Below, piece by piece: positions 17,345 through 26,989 of a stretch of 64,000 bases of DNA. The notes under the pieces were generated by a model. It did no database searches, was not told the DNA's origin, and saw nothing but the letters and a program-made list of their open reading frames with translations. The translations under genes and the position numbers were made by a program. Source of the DNA: Sulfidibacter corallicola (lineage in GTDB: Bacteria; Acidobacteriota; Holophagae; Acanthopleuribacterales; Acanthopleuribacteraceae). Position 1 is the stretch's first letter. Each line of letters starts with the position of its first letter. The stretch spans positions 11,216,256 through 11,280,255 of the forward strand of contig NZ_CP071793.1 of the NCBI RefSeq assembly GCF_017498545.1, in the 5' to 3' direction.

Positions 17345-20300
17345 ATGAAAGGGAAATCGATACTGGGTTTATCTCTTTTGGTTTCGGGCGCCATCATCGG
17401 CTGGTGGACCCTTCGGGAACCGAAGCCGCGCCAGGAAATATCTCCGGCCCTTGCCCGCGAAATCACGCGGATCTATGGCCAAATGGAGCACTTGGAACCG
17501 GAGCGGCAAACACCTACCCCCGCTTTGGACGCGACCCGCAAAGTTCGATTGGCCCGGTCTCTCGCCCGAGCCTGCGGGCCGCTGGAGATTGACGACAAGC
17601 GATTGCGTGCCCAATACCTTAACTTGAATTCCAACCAGGCTCGGCTCGAATGGCGCCTCGAACATCTCTACCCCGACGCCGCGGGCAGGGAAGCCTTGGC
17701 GCTCTTTCGCAAACTCGTCGTACCCTACGATTTTGGCCTTCTCGAAACACTGGCCATCGACGAAGAACAACCCGGTCACGCCATGTTGGAAGCGTTTTTC
17801 CTGAAGGTAATCGAGGAAGGCGAACGGCAGGACCAAAACGCGACAAGGCAAGTGGCTCGCGCACGCATCCTCGCCCAATTGTCGCCCGATGCGGTGTCCT
17901 GGCTGGGCATCGAGCGACCCCATCGTCGATTGGTGGCGGCTTTCCAAGCCAGGGAAGCACGCTTCGAGAGAAATCAGCAATCGATCCGGAAGCATTTCGG
18001 TGCACACACCCCAGCCGAGCAGGCATTGGGATCTTGCCAAATCCTGCTGTCCCGGGCCCAGCGGATCCTCACCCAAAACCTGGCGTGCCTGAACGATTCA
18101 TGGCGTATCCTGGGCCGGCCTCTGCTGTTTGCGGATTTGATGCTTCGGCAACAGGTGCGAGATCTCATCCAACCGCTCGAATCCGACAGGCGTCGCCTGG
18201 GCACGATCGCGAACCTGGCGAAGCAGCTCGATCCCATCCTGGCCGATATCCGCACGGGGTTCGATCGCCGGTTTCAACAATTGAGCGCCTCGAAGCTCAC
18301 ACCGAGCGCGGATGTCCACGCCAGTTTCGCACGCCTGGGCCGGCCCGCCTCGAAAGCGAACGATCTCTATCAACTGACGACAGCCCGACGCAGGGTCCCG
18401 ATCATGGGTTCCAAAGGGGTCACCGGCATCACCGCTCATTTGGTGCCCGCCTCCTTTTTCAACCGAGTGCCGGCCGGCGGCTTGGTCGATCCGCAATGGG
18501 TTCGCCTGCAGCCGGCGCCCAACGGACTGGAGCCCTTCCGAGACAACCATGTGCGGCTGGTTTGGCGCGAGCGCATCCGCCCTACCAAGGAAACCGAAAG
18601 CCAGCGGTACTTCAGGGACCTACCAACGGGAATTCGTCTTTTCGGGGTTGAAACCGGGGTCGAAAGACGGGCGAATCAACCACACTACGAGATCTCGCCT
18701 CTCGATCCAAGCACGGGTGATTTGGACGTGGACCTGGCTACCCTGAACAGGTTTCTTCAAAATCTTGGGGTTCCCAGTTACCTGCAAGCGATTTCGGCCC
18801 AACTTCACCTGGAAGACCAACAACTTTCGCTCGATTTGACCATGGCACTTCCCGCCCTCAGCCAGGAGATTCACCGAACGATCCAGGTGAACCTCACCCA
18901 TCAAGCGGGTAACCTGGAAACGGCCTTGACCCGCAAAACCCAAACGCTTTCGGCCGAATTGGTGGCCGAACTGAATCAGGCATTCGACGCGGGGCGCATG
19001 GATAGATTCTCTCCTCGCCACGAGATCGGTGGTCTGAGCGCGGCAAACATTGAATCGATCGTTTATCTCGGGGGAAAAGAACCCTTCAAGGTTCGAGTCT
19101 GTCAATCCACCCTGCTCGGGGGCTTGCCTTTGATCGCACGTCGGACCTTCGCGCTCGAAGGAGATCGGCTGCGAGAGTTGGAAATCGCCGTAAGCGAAAC
19201 CGAGGTGAAAACGATTGTCTTGGTCTCGGCAAAGGGATCGGCGGCGCGCCAATCATACCGCACGCATCATCACCGCGCTCGGCAGTCGAGGCGAGATCTC
19301 CGCGCCACGGCGGCGCGACGCGCCACCGACTTCGTGGATCGATTATCGGAACACATGAGCATTTTCGAGGAACCTCTCCACGCGAGCGCAAGGGACCAGG
19401 CCATTCAACGCATCACCGATGTGCTTGCCGAGATTTCTCCCACAACCCTGAGACGCACCGCTCTGCCCATTTCCTTTTGGGGTCCCATCGGCGAGCGCAC
19501 GAAAGTTTCGCCCGAATACCGGGCCGCGCTGCTTCGTTACGAAGACACGGGCATCACCCGCGAACAATTCGAAGAACGACTCCTGCCAATGGTGACCGAA
19601 CCATCGGCCATGAAGGGTCATGTCGAGAAAGATCATCGTTATTGGGAAGACTCCGATCTAGTGGCGATGGACCTCATGGCCGAGCGATGGGTCTATGTCG
19701 CATTGTCGACGATGCGCCCGGGGCCAGGATATCCGATCTTCCGCTCGAGGATATCTCCGAATCCCGATTCCGACTCGATGGTCGAGGTCGCCGCCTTCTA
19801 CACGGACCGCCTGATTCGCGTGCAGGAAACGTGGTGGCACCAATGGCGGGCGTCGACGGTTCAGGCCCTTCGCGCGATAGAAAGCCAAGACCGCGCACGC
19901 CATGCGCTGGTAGATCCGGTCTCACGAGAGGCGATCGACCTCCGCACGCGAATCCCGGGGATTGACGATCGGGGGCATCTGAACCTGGGTGTCACGCTTC
20001 AACCGACCGTGCTGGCGCCATATCTGGAGACCGCGAGCGAGCCTCAGCGTGCAGGGTTGGTTTGGACCGGTTCGCTGGAAGCGCAGGGAGTTCGGGGCCT
20101 TCCGACGGGTTTCCTGGACCGATGCCGCACCATCCATGGCGTCGTCACGGAATGGCGCCGGACCGCCCGGCAAATGGACCTGCGTTTGCGAGACCGGTGG
20201 CGTGGTTTGGCTCAATCCCATCCAACCGGGGAATCCTTCGAAGCGAAGGCCCTGTTGCTGGAGCACGGCCGACCCCGCATTACGTGTGGGCTCGACATCA

Positions 20301-23300
20301 GGGCCCTGTCCCTGAACTACGACGGCACCCCAATGCGTTGCGACGGACGGGATTTGGTGCTCCCTTTGACGGATTTGGCGACCGAAAGCCCCACAACGCT
20401 GAATGGTTCGTTGACCTGTGCCCGGGATCGAGAACGGGAGCTTTGGCAACGCATCCACGACGACCTGAGAACGCGCCTGCCGACGTGGCTGACTGGGCTC
20501 AATGATCCCAACCTGGCACCCGCACTCGCAGCACTGGCCGAACTGAAAAACGGCACACCTTGGGCAGAACTCAGCGAGCAGCATCGCCAGAGCCTTCCAA
20601 CCGAAGTGTCCCTTTTCGGCACGAGCCTGCCGGTCACCTATCATTTCGCCGAGGCCACGGGTTTGACCTTGCGCGCCGCAGATTCCGAGGGCACGGTCTT
20701 CGGCAGTCCTTTCGAGGTACACCGTGGACTTGGCTTGAACCTCGACCAGGGAAGGGCGCAGGTGGTCCCCCAATGGTCGGACTTGGTCACGGCTCCGACC
20801 CTTGACGACATGGTCATCGATCGGTTGGCACAATTGTTACCGGGCCTGTCCATCGACCAGGTGACGGCGGTCGACGACACCCTTCTGATCGATCTGACCT
20901 GGCTCCAGCCTGCGCTGGGCATGCCGCTCTCGATCCGGCTGGCCTTGAGTCCCGCGGCGCTGGACCCGGGCGTGCTCATCCGATCCCTCGGCACGGCATT
21001 GCGTCGGGCCCTGAAACGTGAGCTGGAACGCAATCGCGAACTGCCGACCATCGGTCCTTTCGAATCGATACGCCCTGAAGAACCGGAAGGCTGCCCCGAA
21101 GATCCGGCCGCCATACGGTTGGCCGGCGTGCTGAAACTCGCCGGGTATCGAGTGCACATCGTGCTCGAAAGCTGTTCGGACGGCTCGATCTCCGTGGCGC
21201 TCGACGGGCGCATCGATCGGAAAGCCAGCCGATCCATCTTGGATCATCCAATTCTTCAAGGCCTCGATATTCAGGCGGAAGCTTTGGCCGACCCCGGATT
21301 CCGCTTGGACGGGGGGTTCCGATTGAATTTCCGAGCAACCGTCCAGGCCAAGTTGCCAGGAGCGGTCGCCCACTTGGATTTGAGTTTCTACCTCGACGAA
21401 AAGGGCCTCCATTTCGAGGAACAGATTACCTTGCACATGCCCGGCTGGTTGGATTCGGAAGAGTTGGGCGACGATCTGTCGCTCGGCGATGTGTTCATCC
21501 GATTCGACCCAAAAACTCGCAAGATGTACCTGGAAGCGTCGCTTTCCCTGGAGCCTGGTGCCGAAACCAGTGAAAAAATCATGGTCACTTTGGCCGGAAC
21601 CTTTGGCCTGGACGATCCCGAGTGGTCCTTCACGGGTGATTTGTTCCTGTTCCGTTTCCGGGCGGCCAACGTCAAGGTCCGCCTGAACATTCACGAAAAA
21701 ACGGCGCATATTCGGTTGGACAGCGACCTGATGATGGATTTGCTGGAACTCGAGGGTGAGATCCTGTTGAAGAATTCCCCGGCCGCGGGCGAGCCGACGG
21801 TATTCGCCAAGTTGACCGGTGACGTTTTGGGTGTGACGTTGGCCGACGCACGGCTCAAACTCCAAAAAGACGGTAGCGGCAAGGTCGAGGCAGGCATCGG
21901 CCTGCCATGGTTGGACCGAAATCGGATCGAAGTCGACTACGACGAAGATTTCGAGAATCCTCGCTTCACCCTGAAAACCACGGACGACCGCTTCGGTCCG
22001 AGCATCACCTGGGTCATCGGTGTCAATGAACGGGAATGTAGCATCGGTGCCCAAGCGAATGTCTTGGGTTATCCGCTCGAGGCACACATCGTGGTGCCGT
22101 CGCTGAAGCATTTCGACATCGAAGCCTTCCTGAGAGACCTCCTGGACATTCGCTTGGATTTGGGCATCGACCTGTCGTCATCCAGGGTCAAGCTCGCCGA
22201 CAAGGCCAAGGAGGACGACGGAAAATCGGGTTCTGGAGCCGATACCGAGGAAACCGGCGGTGCGAAGTCCGCGGAAGAGGCACAGCCGGTCTACCACAAC
22301 ACCCCACAGGCCTGGATCCCGGGCTGGAAAGTGGTCCGCGAACCCCGCAAGAAACGGATTTTCAAACCGTTGAGTTGGTTTTACAGAACCGTCCATGTTC
22401 CCGTGAAAAAACCCAGAAACGGCCAGGCCGGGGCACTTTTCGGCGCGCTCGGCCATCACGGTGGCGATGCGATCGCGGACATCGGGGGGTATTACAAGGT
22501 CCAAGACCGGTACGGACTGATTCGCGACAAACACGGCACCCTCCATCTACTTTTCCGGAACGGCGGCCGCTGGCAACCAACAGGTTGGACCTGTGGTGCC
22601 AAACCCTACAGCCACGCGCCCGAGGACGACACCCTGGAGATCGTCAATCACCGCGATCACGAGGGTCATCACCTGGCCATCCTGACCTGGAACCATCAAA
22701 CCCTGGCGATGCTGCGCGGCGCCACGCTGGGTGCCCAGGACGCCCGAACCAGGAACATTACCAGGCACTTCGATCGGCTGCTTGCAAATCGAAACGACCT
22801 GGGGCCGCACCTGAAGGCCGAATTGGCCTGGTATATCGGCTATTTCCACCATCAAGGACAACTGCCGGAATTCAAATCCTGCGGCACGTTTTTCTTCGTG
22901 TTCACCAAATCCGCATTCTATGTGCTGGTGCCCCGTTCGGACGGCGACCTTCTCTTGGTCTCCTTCGCGCTGTTGGGACATCAAGCCCTCGAAGCATTCA
23001 CCCTCGGCGGGCAAGACTGCGCCTTTCTCGACGGGTTGACCGACGTTCCGTTGACATACATCGACGCCGTGCCGCCCGGCCCGGCGATGCTTCTGCTGAG
23101 CCAAAAAAACGAGGTGGGCCTGTTGCTGGAACGTGCGGCTGGAGCCGATACCGGCAACCTCTTCCTACTCCACGACACGGGCAACCTGACAGGCGGAACC
23201 TGGCGATGGCACGACCGCGCCGAAGATCAAACCTGGGATCGGGTGTTCCGTCAGCAATCCACCCCGCAAACCGCGCTACTGGAACACATGCTGGCCGAAA

Positions 23301-23650
23301 TGCCGCGTCATGCGACGCCCCTCCACCTGGGTTTTCGCTACCGACGAGCGGTCGAAGAGATGCCCATGCGGCTCGCGTGCTCCGGGGGCGAAGCATGGCT
23401 CGGATTCGGCGATGAATTCTTGACCCTGGGACGGGAATATCCGCGGTTCCACTGGGCTGACAAAACATACCTGGACCAACACTGGTCGGCCTACCGACAC
23501 CAATCTCTCATGGGCGCTTCCCACGACATTCCGACCACTGCGGGCTATGGCGCCCTGCTACTTTCCGGTCGATGGCAGGACGACACACATGATTTTCGAG
23601 GAGATCCCCTGGGACCCTTGGTACAGGGAGCGAAGGAGATGAAGAAATGA
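17345..23650 (+). CDS. Giant membrane-anchored envelope protein (2101 residues)
   Basis: The chosen ATG at 17345 follows GGAGAG and begins MKGKSILGLSLLVSGAIIGW, a signal anchor; in-frame upstream codons have no ribosome site. Residues 40-330 are helical, with coiled-coil-like Arg/Gln/Leu-rich stretches. From about 460 to 1600 the protein alternates helical parts with long amphipathic beta stretches (LSLDLTMALPALSQEIH; AHLDLSFYLDEKGLHFEEQI; KTAHIRLDSDLMMDLLELEG), as in elongated lipid-transfer or beta-groove proteins. An acidic, Gly/Ser-rich linker lies near 1620-1650. The C-terminal 400 residues are another globular region with many His and Trp and no membrane helix. No known domain is certain. 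It overlaps the channel subunit gene (ATGA), so it is probably the extracytoplasmic partner, or cargo-handling tail, of the motor. Confidence 0.75.
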   Translation: MKGKSILGLSLLVSGAIIGWWTLREPKPRQEISPALAREITRIYGQMEHLEPERQTPTPALDATRKVRLARSLARACGPLEIDDKRLRAQYLNLNSNQARLEWRLEHLYPDAAGREALALFRKLVVPYDFGLLETLAIDEEQPGHAMLEAFFLKVIEEGERQDQNATRQVARARILAQLSPDAVSWLGIERPHRRLVAAFQAREARFERNQQSIRKHFGAHTPAEQALGSCQILLSRAQRILTQNLACLNDSWRILGRPLLFADLMLRQQVRDLIQPLESDRRRLGTIANLAKQLDPILADIRTGFDRRFQQLSASKLTPSADVHASFARLGRPASKANDLYQLTTARRRVPIMGSKGVTGITAHLVPASFFNRVPAGGLVDPQWVRLQPAPNGLEPFRDNHVRLVWRERIRPTKETESQRYFRDLPTGIRLFGVETGVERRANQPHYEISPLDPSTGDLDVDLATLNRFLQNLGVPSYLQAISAQLHLEDQQLSLDLTMALPALSQEIHRTIQVNLTHQAGNLETALTRKTQTLSAELVAELNQAFDAGRMDRFSPRHEIGGLSAANIESIVYLGGKEPFKVRVCQSTLLGGLPLIARRTFALEGDRLRELEIAVSETEVKTIVLVSAKGSAARQSYRTHHHRARQSRRDLRATAARRATDFVDRLSEHMSIFEEPLHASARDQAIQRITDVLAEISPTTLRRTALPISFWGPIGERTKVSPEYRAALLRYEDTGITREQFEERLLPMVTEPSAMKGHVEKDHRYWEDSDLVAMDLMAERWVYVALSTMRPGPGYPIFRSRISPNPDSDSMVEVAAFYTDRLIRVQETWWHQWRASTVQALRAIESQDRARHALVDPVSREAIDLRTRIPGIDDRGHLNLGVTLQPTVLAPYLETASEPQRAGLVWTGSLEAQGVRGLPTGFLDRCRTIHGVVTEWRRTARQMDLRLRDRWRGLAQSHPTGESFEAKALLLEHGRPRITCGLDIRALSLNYDGTPMRCDGRDLVLPLTDLATESPTTLNGSLTCARDRERELWQRIHDDLRTRLPTWLTGLNDPNLAPALAALAELKNGTPWAELSEQHRQSLPTEVSLFGTSLPVTYHFAEATGLTLRAADSEGTVFGSPFEVHRGLGLNLDQGRAQVVPQWSDLVTAPTLDDMVIDRLAQLLPGLSIDQVTAVDDTLLIDLTWLQPALGMPLSIRLALSPAALDPGVLIRSLGTALRRALKRELERNRELPTIGPFESIRPEEPEGCPEDPAAIRLAGVLKLAGYRVHIVLESCSDGSISVALDGRIDRKASRSILDHPILQGLDIQAEALADPGFRLDGGFRLNFRATVQAKLPGAVAHLDLSFYLDEKGLHFEEQITLHMPGWLDSEELGDDLSLGDVFIRFDPKTRKMYLEASLSLEPGAETSEKIMVTLAGTFGLDDPEWSFTGDLFLFRFRAANVKVRLNIHEKTAHIRLDSDLMMDLLELEGEILLKNSPAAGEPTVFAKLTGDVLGVTLADARLKLQKDGSGKVEAGIGLPWLDRNRIEVDYDEDFENPRFTLKTTDDRFGPSITWVIGVNERECSIGAQANVLGYPLEAHIVVPSLKHFDIEAFLRDLLDIRLDLGIDLSSSRVKLADKAKEDDGKSGSGADTEETGGAKSAEEAQPVYHNTPQAWIPGWKVVREPRKKRIFKPLSWFYRTVHVPVKKPRNGQAGALFGALGHHGGDAIADIGGYYKVQDRYGLIRDKHGTLHLLFRNGGRWQPTGWTCGAKPYSHAPEDDTLEIVNHRDHEGHHLAILTWNHQTLAMLRGATLGAQDARTRNITRHFDRLLANRNDLGPHLKAELAWYIGYFHHQGQLPEFKSCGTFFFVFTKSAFYVLVPRSDGDLLLVSFALLGHQALEAFTLGGQDCAFLDGLTDVPLTYIDAVPPGPAMLLLSQKNEVGLLLERAAGADTGNLFLLHDTGNLTGGTWRWHDRAEDQTWDRVFRQQSTPQTALLEHMLAEMPRHATPLHLGFRYRRAVEEMPMRLACSGGEAWLGFGDEFLTLGREYPRFHWADKTYLDQHWSAYRHQSLMGASHDIPTTAGYGALLLSGRWQDDTHDFRGDPLGPLVQGAKEMKK

Positions 23651-25161
23651 GCGTCTTTATGCTGTTGCCGGCGGTGTTCCTGTGGTTCGCCGTCGTGTCC
23701 TTATTTCTATGGTTCTCGGTCAATCGTTGGTTTCCCCGTCAGCCCATGGGCCCATATCTCAACTACGATGAGCCGCGATTGAGCCTGTTTCCTTACGCCA
23801 ACCGCAAGGCGTTGCTCGCAGGGTTCCTGACGGCGTGCCTGTTCCTTTGGGGAACCCGACTTGGCATCGCCAAGCTGGCGTCCTACTACTTGGCCTCCAA
23901 CGCGAACAACGTGAGTGCCGCTCTATTGGAACGCGAAATGGGATACGACCTCGGTGCGCTTCACCGGCAACGCGCACGGCTCAACGACGGTGATTTTCGA
24001 GCCTATTGGCAAAAATATGCCGAGGTGTTGAACCAACGCGAAGGTCAGCCAAACACCGACCCCAAAGGCCTCTCGAAGGATCCGCGTCTGTTCACCCGGT
24101 TCCGTACGACCTATTGCTTCGATACGAACGACCTCAAACTGGTCACTCCGGATCCCGGTCTGGATGCCATGTTTGCCGCATTGACCCAAAACCCCAACGC
24201 GTTGGACGGATTCGTGGCCGCCATGTGGGTGTTGAAAAGCGATGAAAGACAAGGCGCGCCCCAAATAGGCGCCCTCGCGGACGACGGCGAAGCGAGGTAT
24301 CTCGACAAACTGGTGCGTCGTCAATTCGAGGTCCCCTTGTTCGCTTGGGACCTGCCCGCTCCCCGAGGCCGGGACATTCTCAAGCGCTTGGGCAGCTTTC
24401 TGGAAGAGGCGAAGCCCCAAAAGGCCCACTGGCACCATTATCTCAACGGCGCCATGGCAGAGGGATCGGGTCCCGCCTTCGAGAAGCTGTTGTCAGCCCA
24501 CCTGGATCGCATGGCGGACCTCATGACGCCATTCTATCGGGTATTGCAAATGGTTTTTGGCTTCATTCAGTTGCTGACCCTGACCTTGTTTTTCGCCGGG
24601 CTGGTCATGCTGCGCATGCGGCTTGATCTGCTCAATCAGGAAAAAACGTGGAAATGTTATTGGAACAACCGGAAAACCGCCGAAGGGACACAGGGCTGGG
24701 GCCTGTTGGCCCTCCAAATGTGGCGCCGAATGCGAGCCGAATTCGCCGACAAAACCCATGCACAAGACGAAGCCAAACGGCTCAAAATGCACGCCTGGTT
24801 GCGCCAATTGGAAGAGCGCATCGAGAAAACGGAATATACGCTGATCGACTACATCGTCTGGGGTATGCCCTCATTGGGTTTCATCGGCACGGTGCTGGGG
24901 ATCGGGGCCGCACTGGGAGATGCCGACAAGGTCGTACGCGCCACCAACGCAGTGGAACAGGCGGGTGCCATCAGCGCAGTCACCTCATTGCTCGGTGTCG
25001 CGTTCGATACGACCTTGGTTGCCCTGATTTGCGGTCTACCGCTCACAGCGCTCATTTTTGCCTTGCGGGCCAAGGAATCCAAATTCCTCACGGATTTGCC
25101 AGATGAACTGGAACACGCGGGCATCTTCGCGGAAATCAATGGGCACGGAGGCACCACGTGA
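23647..25161 (+). CDS. MotA/TolQ/ExbB/ZorA-like proton channel subunit
   Basis: A 504-residue membrane protein. Two helices lie at about 3-25 and 55-80, then a soluble domain of about 210 residues, a third helix (about 297-318), a cytoplasmic stretch rich in Lys, Glu and Trp (about 320-395), and two long helices at the C-terminus (about 398-425 and 437-472). The last pair carries the family core: IDYIVWGMPSLGFIGTVLGI and AISAVTSLLGVAFDTTLVAL, matching the TolQ/ExbB pattern of Gly/Thr-rich pore helices. Typical ExbB is about 240 residues and ZorA about 700, so this is an intermediate, extended form. Together with the two following genes it would form a 5:2-type stator driven by the ion gradient. 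Overlap with both neighbours shows coupled translation. Confidence 0.85.
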   Translation: MSVFMLLPAVFLWFAVVSLFLWFSVNRWFPRQPMGPYLNYDEPRLSLFPYANRKALLAGFLTACLFLWGTRLGIAKLASYYLASNANNVSAALLEREMGYDLGALHRQRARLNDGDFRAYWQKYAEVLNQREGQPNTDPKGLSKDPRLFTRFRTTYCFDTNDLKLVTPDPGLDAMFAALTQNPNALDGFVAAMWVLKSDERQGAPQIGALADDGEARYLDKLVRRQFEVPLFAWDLPAPRGRDILKRLGSFLEEAKPQKAHWHHYLNGAMAEGSGPAFEKLLSAHLDRMADLMTPFYRVLQMVFGFIQLLTLTLFFAGLVMLRMRLDLLNQEKTWKCYWNNRKTAEGTQGWGLLALQMWRRMRAEFADKTHAQDEAKRLKMHAWLRQLEERIEKTEYTLIDYIVWGMPSLGFIGTVLGIGAALGDADKVVRATNAVEQAGAISAVTSLLGVAFDTTLVALICGLPLTALIFALRAKESKFLTDLPDELEHAGIFAEINGHGGTT

Positions 25162-25658
25162 ACCAGAAGGAGGGCATCGGTCTGGCTTTTCTCGATATGT
25201 TGTCGTGCGCCCTGGGTGCGATGATCCTACTCTTTCTCATTTTTTCCACCTTTCAGCATCAGGGCATACCCAGGCCGGGTCGGAATCAGCCCGCCCCCGA
25301 TCTCTCGGAGGCAGAAATGCGTGTGGCAGTGGGCCAGGGGGAGAGCGATCCCCGTAAAATGCCTCATTTGTGGCAACTGAAATTGAAGGCCGACGAGGCC
25401 GGTACGTGGCAACCCGAAGCGGCAACCGGCCAATTTCACATCGGGCGAATGGAACATCGATCGGGGGCATATCTGATCTGGATCGACGACCCCAGCACCG
25501 CCGGTTCCTGTTCGTTCGAGGTTCATCACGACCAGACAATTCGGGCGGAGCTCGAGGAACTGCAGCCTGGCCGAAAGGCTGTCGCTCAAAGGAGCGGAAC
25601 CGGCTTTCGATTCGTCTTCACCATGGATGGCGGTTGGTCGATGGAGGCGTTGCCATGA
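25158..25658 (+). CDS. MotB/ExbD/ZorB-like single-helix subunit, paralogue 1
   Basis: A 166-residue protein starting with GTG in a GTGA overlap with the channel gene. The N-terminus has a short cytoplasmic lead, then GLAFLDMLSCALGA and a membrane helix (about 9-32). Asp13, just inside the helix, is placed as the ion-carrying Asp of MotB, ExbD, TolR and ZorB. The rest (about 40-166) is a small beta-rich domain outside the membrane. There is no OmpA-type peptidoglycan-binding motif, unlike MotB or ZorB. A second copy of the helix motif follows in the next gene, so the B component is probably a heterodimer. Confidence 0.78.
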   Translation: MNQKEGIGLAFLDMLSCALGAMILLFLIFSTFQHQGIPRPGRNQPAPDLSEAEMRVAVGQGESDPRKMPHLWQLKLKADEAGTWQPEAATGQFHIGRMEHRSGAYLIWIDDPSTAGSCSFEVHHDQTIRAELEELQPGRKAVAQRSGTGFRFVFTMDGGWSMEALP

Positions 25659-26221
25659 AGCGCGGCAAGGGCACCCTGGGTTTGGCGTTTCTGGATGTGT
25701 TGTCGTGCGCATTGGGCGCGACGGTGATCTTGGCGGTTATTTTCTCTTTAATCAAAGATCCGCCAAGTGCCATGGATCCACATAGATTCCTGTTTGCAGC
25801 CTTCCAAACCGAGGGGAACGTAGAGCTGGGTGTCGAAATCAGAACACCTACGGGAGTTTTCGCCCATGTGTTCGAGAATTCGCCCTTCATGGACCTGCAC
25901 GATAGTGCGGGAAAACCGCAGTTGTGGACATCCACAGACTTGGGTTCTCCCGACCATCGGTGGCTCTTCCTGCGGATTCCCGAACCCAGGAAGGGAGATT
26001 GGACCCTTCGACCTTATGCGGTGCGCTGGCGGGATACGCGGAGTGCCGAAACATCGCTGAAACTCAGGGCCTTTCGCTGGGCCACTTTGAAAGAAAGCCG
26101 CAATGTCATGGAATCCGGAGAAATGCGCAAAAGAGAGGATGTCGGCACAGCGGGCCCAGCCTTCACCTTCGAGGACAAGGTAGAGAATATCCAGATACTG
26201 GCCTCGATCACCATCGACTGA
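25655..26221 (+). CDS. MotB/ExbD/ZorB-like single-helix subunit, paralogue 2
   Basis: A 188-residue protein; ATG at 25655 overlaps the previous stop (ATGA). The helix GLAFLDVLSCALGA (Asp14) matches paralogue 1 at all but one position of the motif, although the periplasmic domains (after residue 40) differ. The C-terminal domain is beta-rich (HRWLFLRIPEPRKGDWTL). It is the last gene of the run; the following 236 bases contain no clear terminator. A pair of non-identical B subunits suggests an asymmetric shaft able to contact two partners, for example the giant protein and one of the small exported proteins. Confidence 0.76.
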   Translation: MKRGKGTLGLAFLDVLSCALGATVILAVIFSLIKDPPSAMDPHRFLFAAFQTEGNVELGVEIRTPTGVFAHVFENSPFMDLHDSAGKPQLWTSTDLGSPDHRWLFLRIPEPRKGDWTLRPYAVRWRDTRSAETSLKLRAFRWATLKESRNVMESGEMRKREDVGTAGPAFTFEDKVENIQILASITID

Positions 26222-26457
26222 ATACCTGGGGCACCCGTTTTCCAGACTTGAACGCCCAGTGCGACAGTCACCTCTCAACCCTTCGGTCCGCATCGACCTC
26301 CCGGGCACGTCGGAGCGCCAGATTACCGCACGATCCGTCGTTCGACTTTTCGCTTGTTGCCTTCTGGTTCTTCATCGAAAAAACCCACACAATATGGTGA
26401 CTGCCTTCCCAGGCGATCCGGGGTTTCCCCACACTCGACCCCAGTAGGAGTTCATCC

Positions 26458-26943
26458 GTGAGACACATTGAACGCGTGTCATTGGACCGTGAAAACGAAG
26501 CCTGGTTGCGGGGGGCCTATCCGCTGTACCTCCATGATTTGAGCGAGTACGGTGGCGATTACCGCTTGGACGCTTCCGGCGTTTGGCAGCCGAATTATCT
26601 GGACTACTGGACGAACCCCGCCCACCCCGTTTTGGTGGACTTGATCCGGGTCGACGGTCACTTCGTGGGTTTCTCGATGGTAGGCCACCACCATTTTCCA
26701 TTCAAGCATGAAGCGATCGATTACAAAATTTGCGAATTTTTTGTGCTGCGTCGAGCCCGGCGAACGGGAATCGGATGCAAGGCAGCCCGAGCAATCTGGG
26801 AAGATCGGCCAGGAAGTTGGGAGCTCGCGGTCTTGAGGCACAACCAACCCGCGCTCGCCTTTTGGCGCGCTGTGCTGGCGGATCTCCCGCGCGCCGAGGA
26901 GACGCCCAGCGAGCACGATATTTTATTCCGATTCACGGTTTGA
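26458..26943 (+). CDS. GNAT family N-acetyltransferase
   Basis: A 161-residue enzyme starting at GTG 26458 after TAGGAG. The fold order fits GNAT: a central strand LIRVDGHFVGFSMVG, then CEFFVLRRARRTGIGCKAA, where the basic turn RRARRTGIGCKA corresponds to motif A (Q/R-x-x-G-x-G/A) that binds acetyl-CoA, and a late strand WELAVLRHNQPALAFWRAVL typical of the end of the family. Substrate unknown. It stands alone between the motor operon and the first REP-like array. Confidence 0.75.
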   Translation: MRHIERVSLDRENEAWLRGAYPLYLHDLSEYGGDYRLDASGVWQPNYLDYWTNPAHPVLVDLIRVDGHFVGFSMVGHHHFPFKHEAIDYKICEFFVLRRARRTGIGCKAARAIWEDRPGSWELAVLRHNQPALAFWRAVLADLPRAEETPSEHDILFRFTV

Positions 26944-26989
26944 GATGGAATCAGATCCCCATGTGGCGACTCGCCATTTCAGGGCCTTG

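Noticed and set aside
23647..26221. Classical Zorya (ZorAB with ZorCDE) defence system
   Set aside because: The channel and B subunits are similar in layout, but the B proteins lack OmpA-C, and no ZorC, ZorD helicase or ZorE nuclease gene is present.
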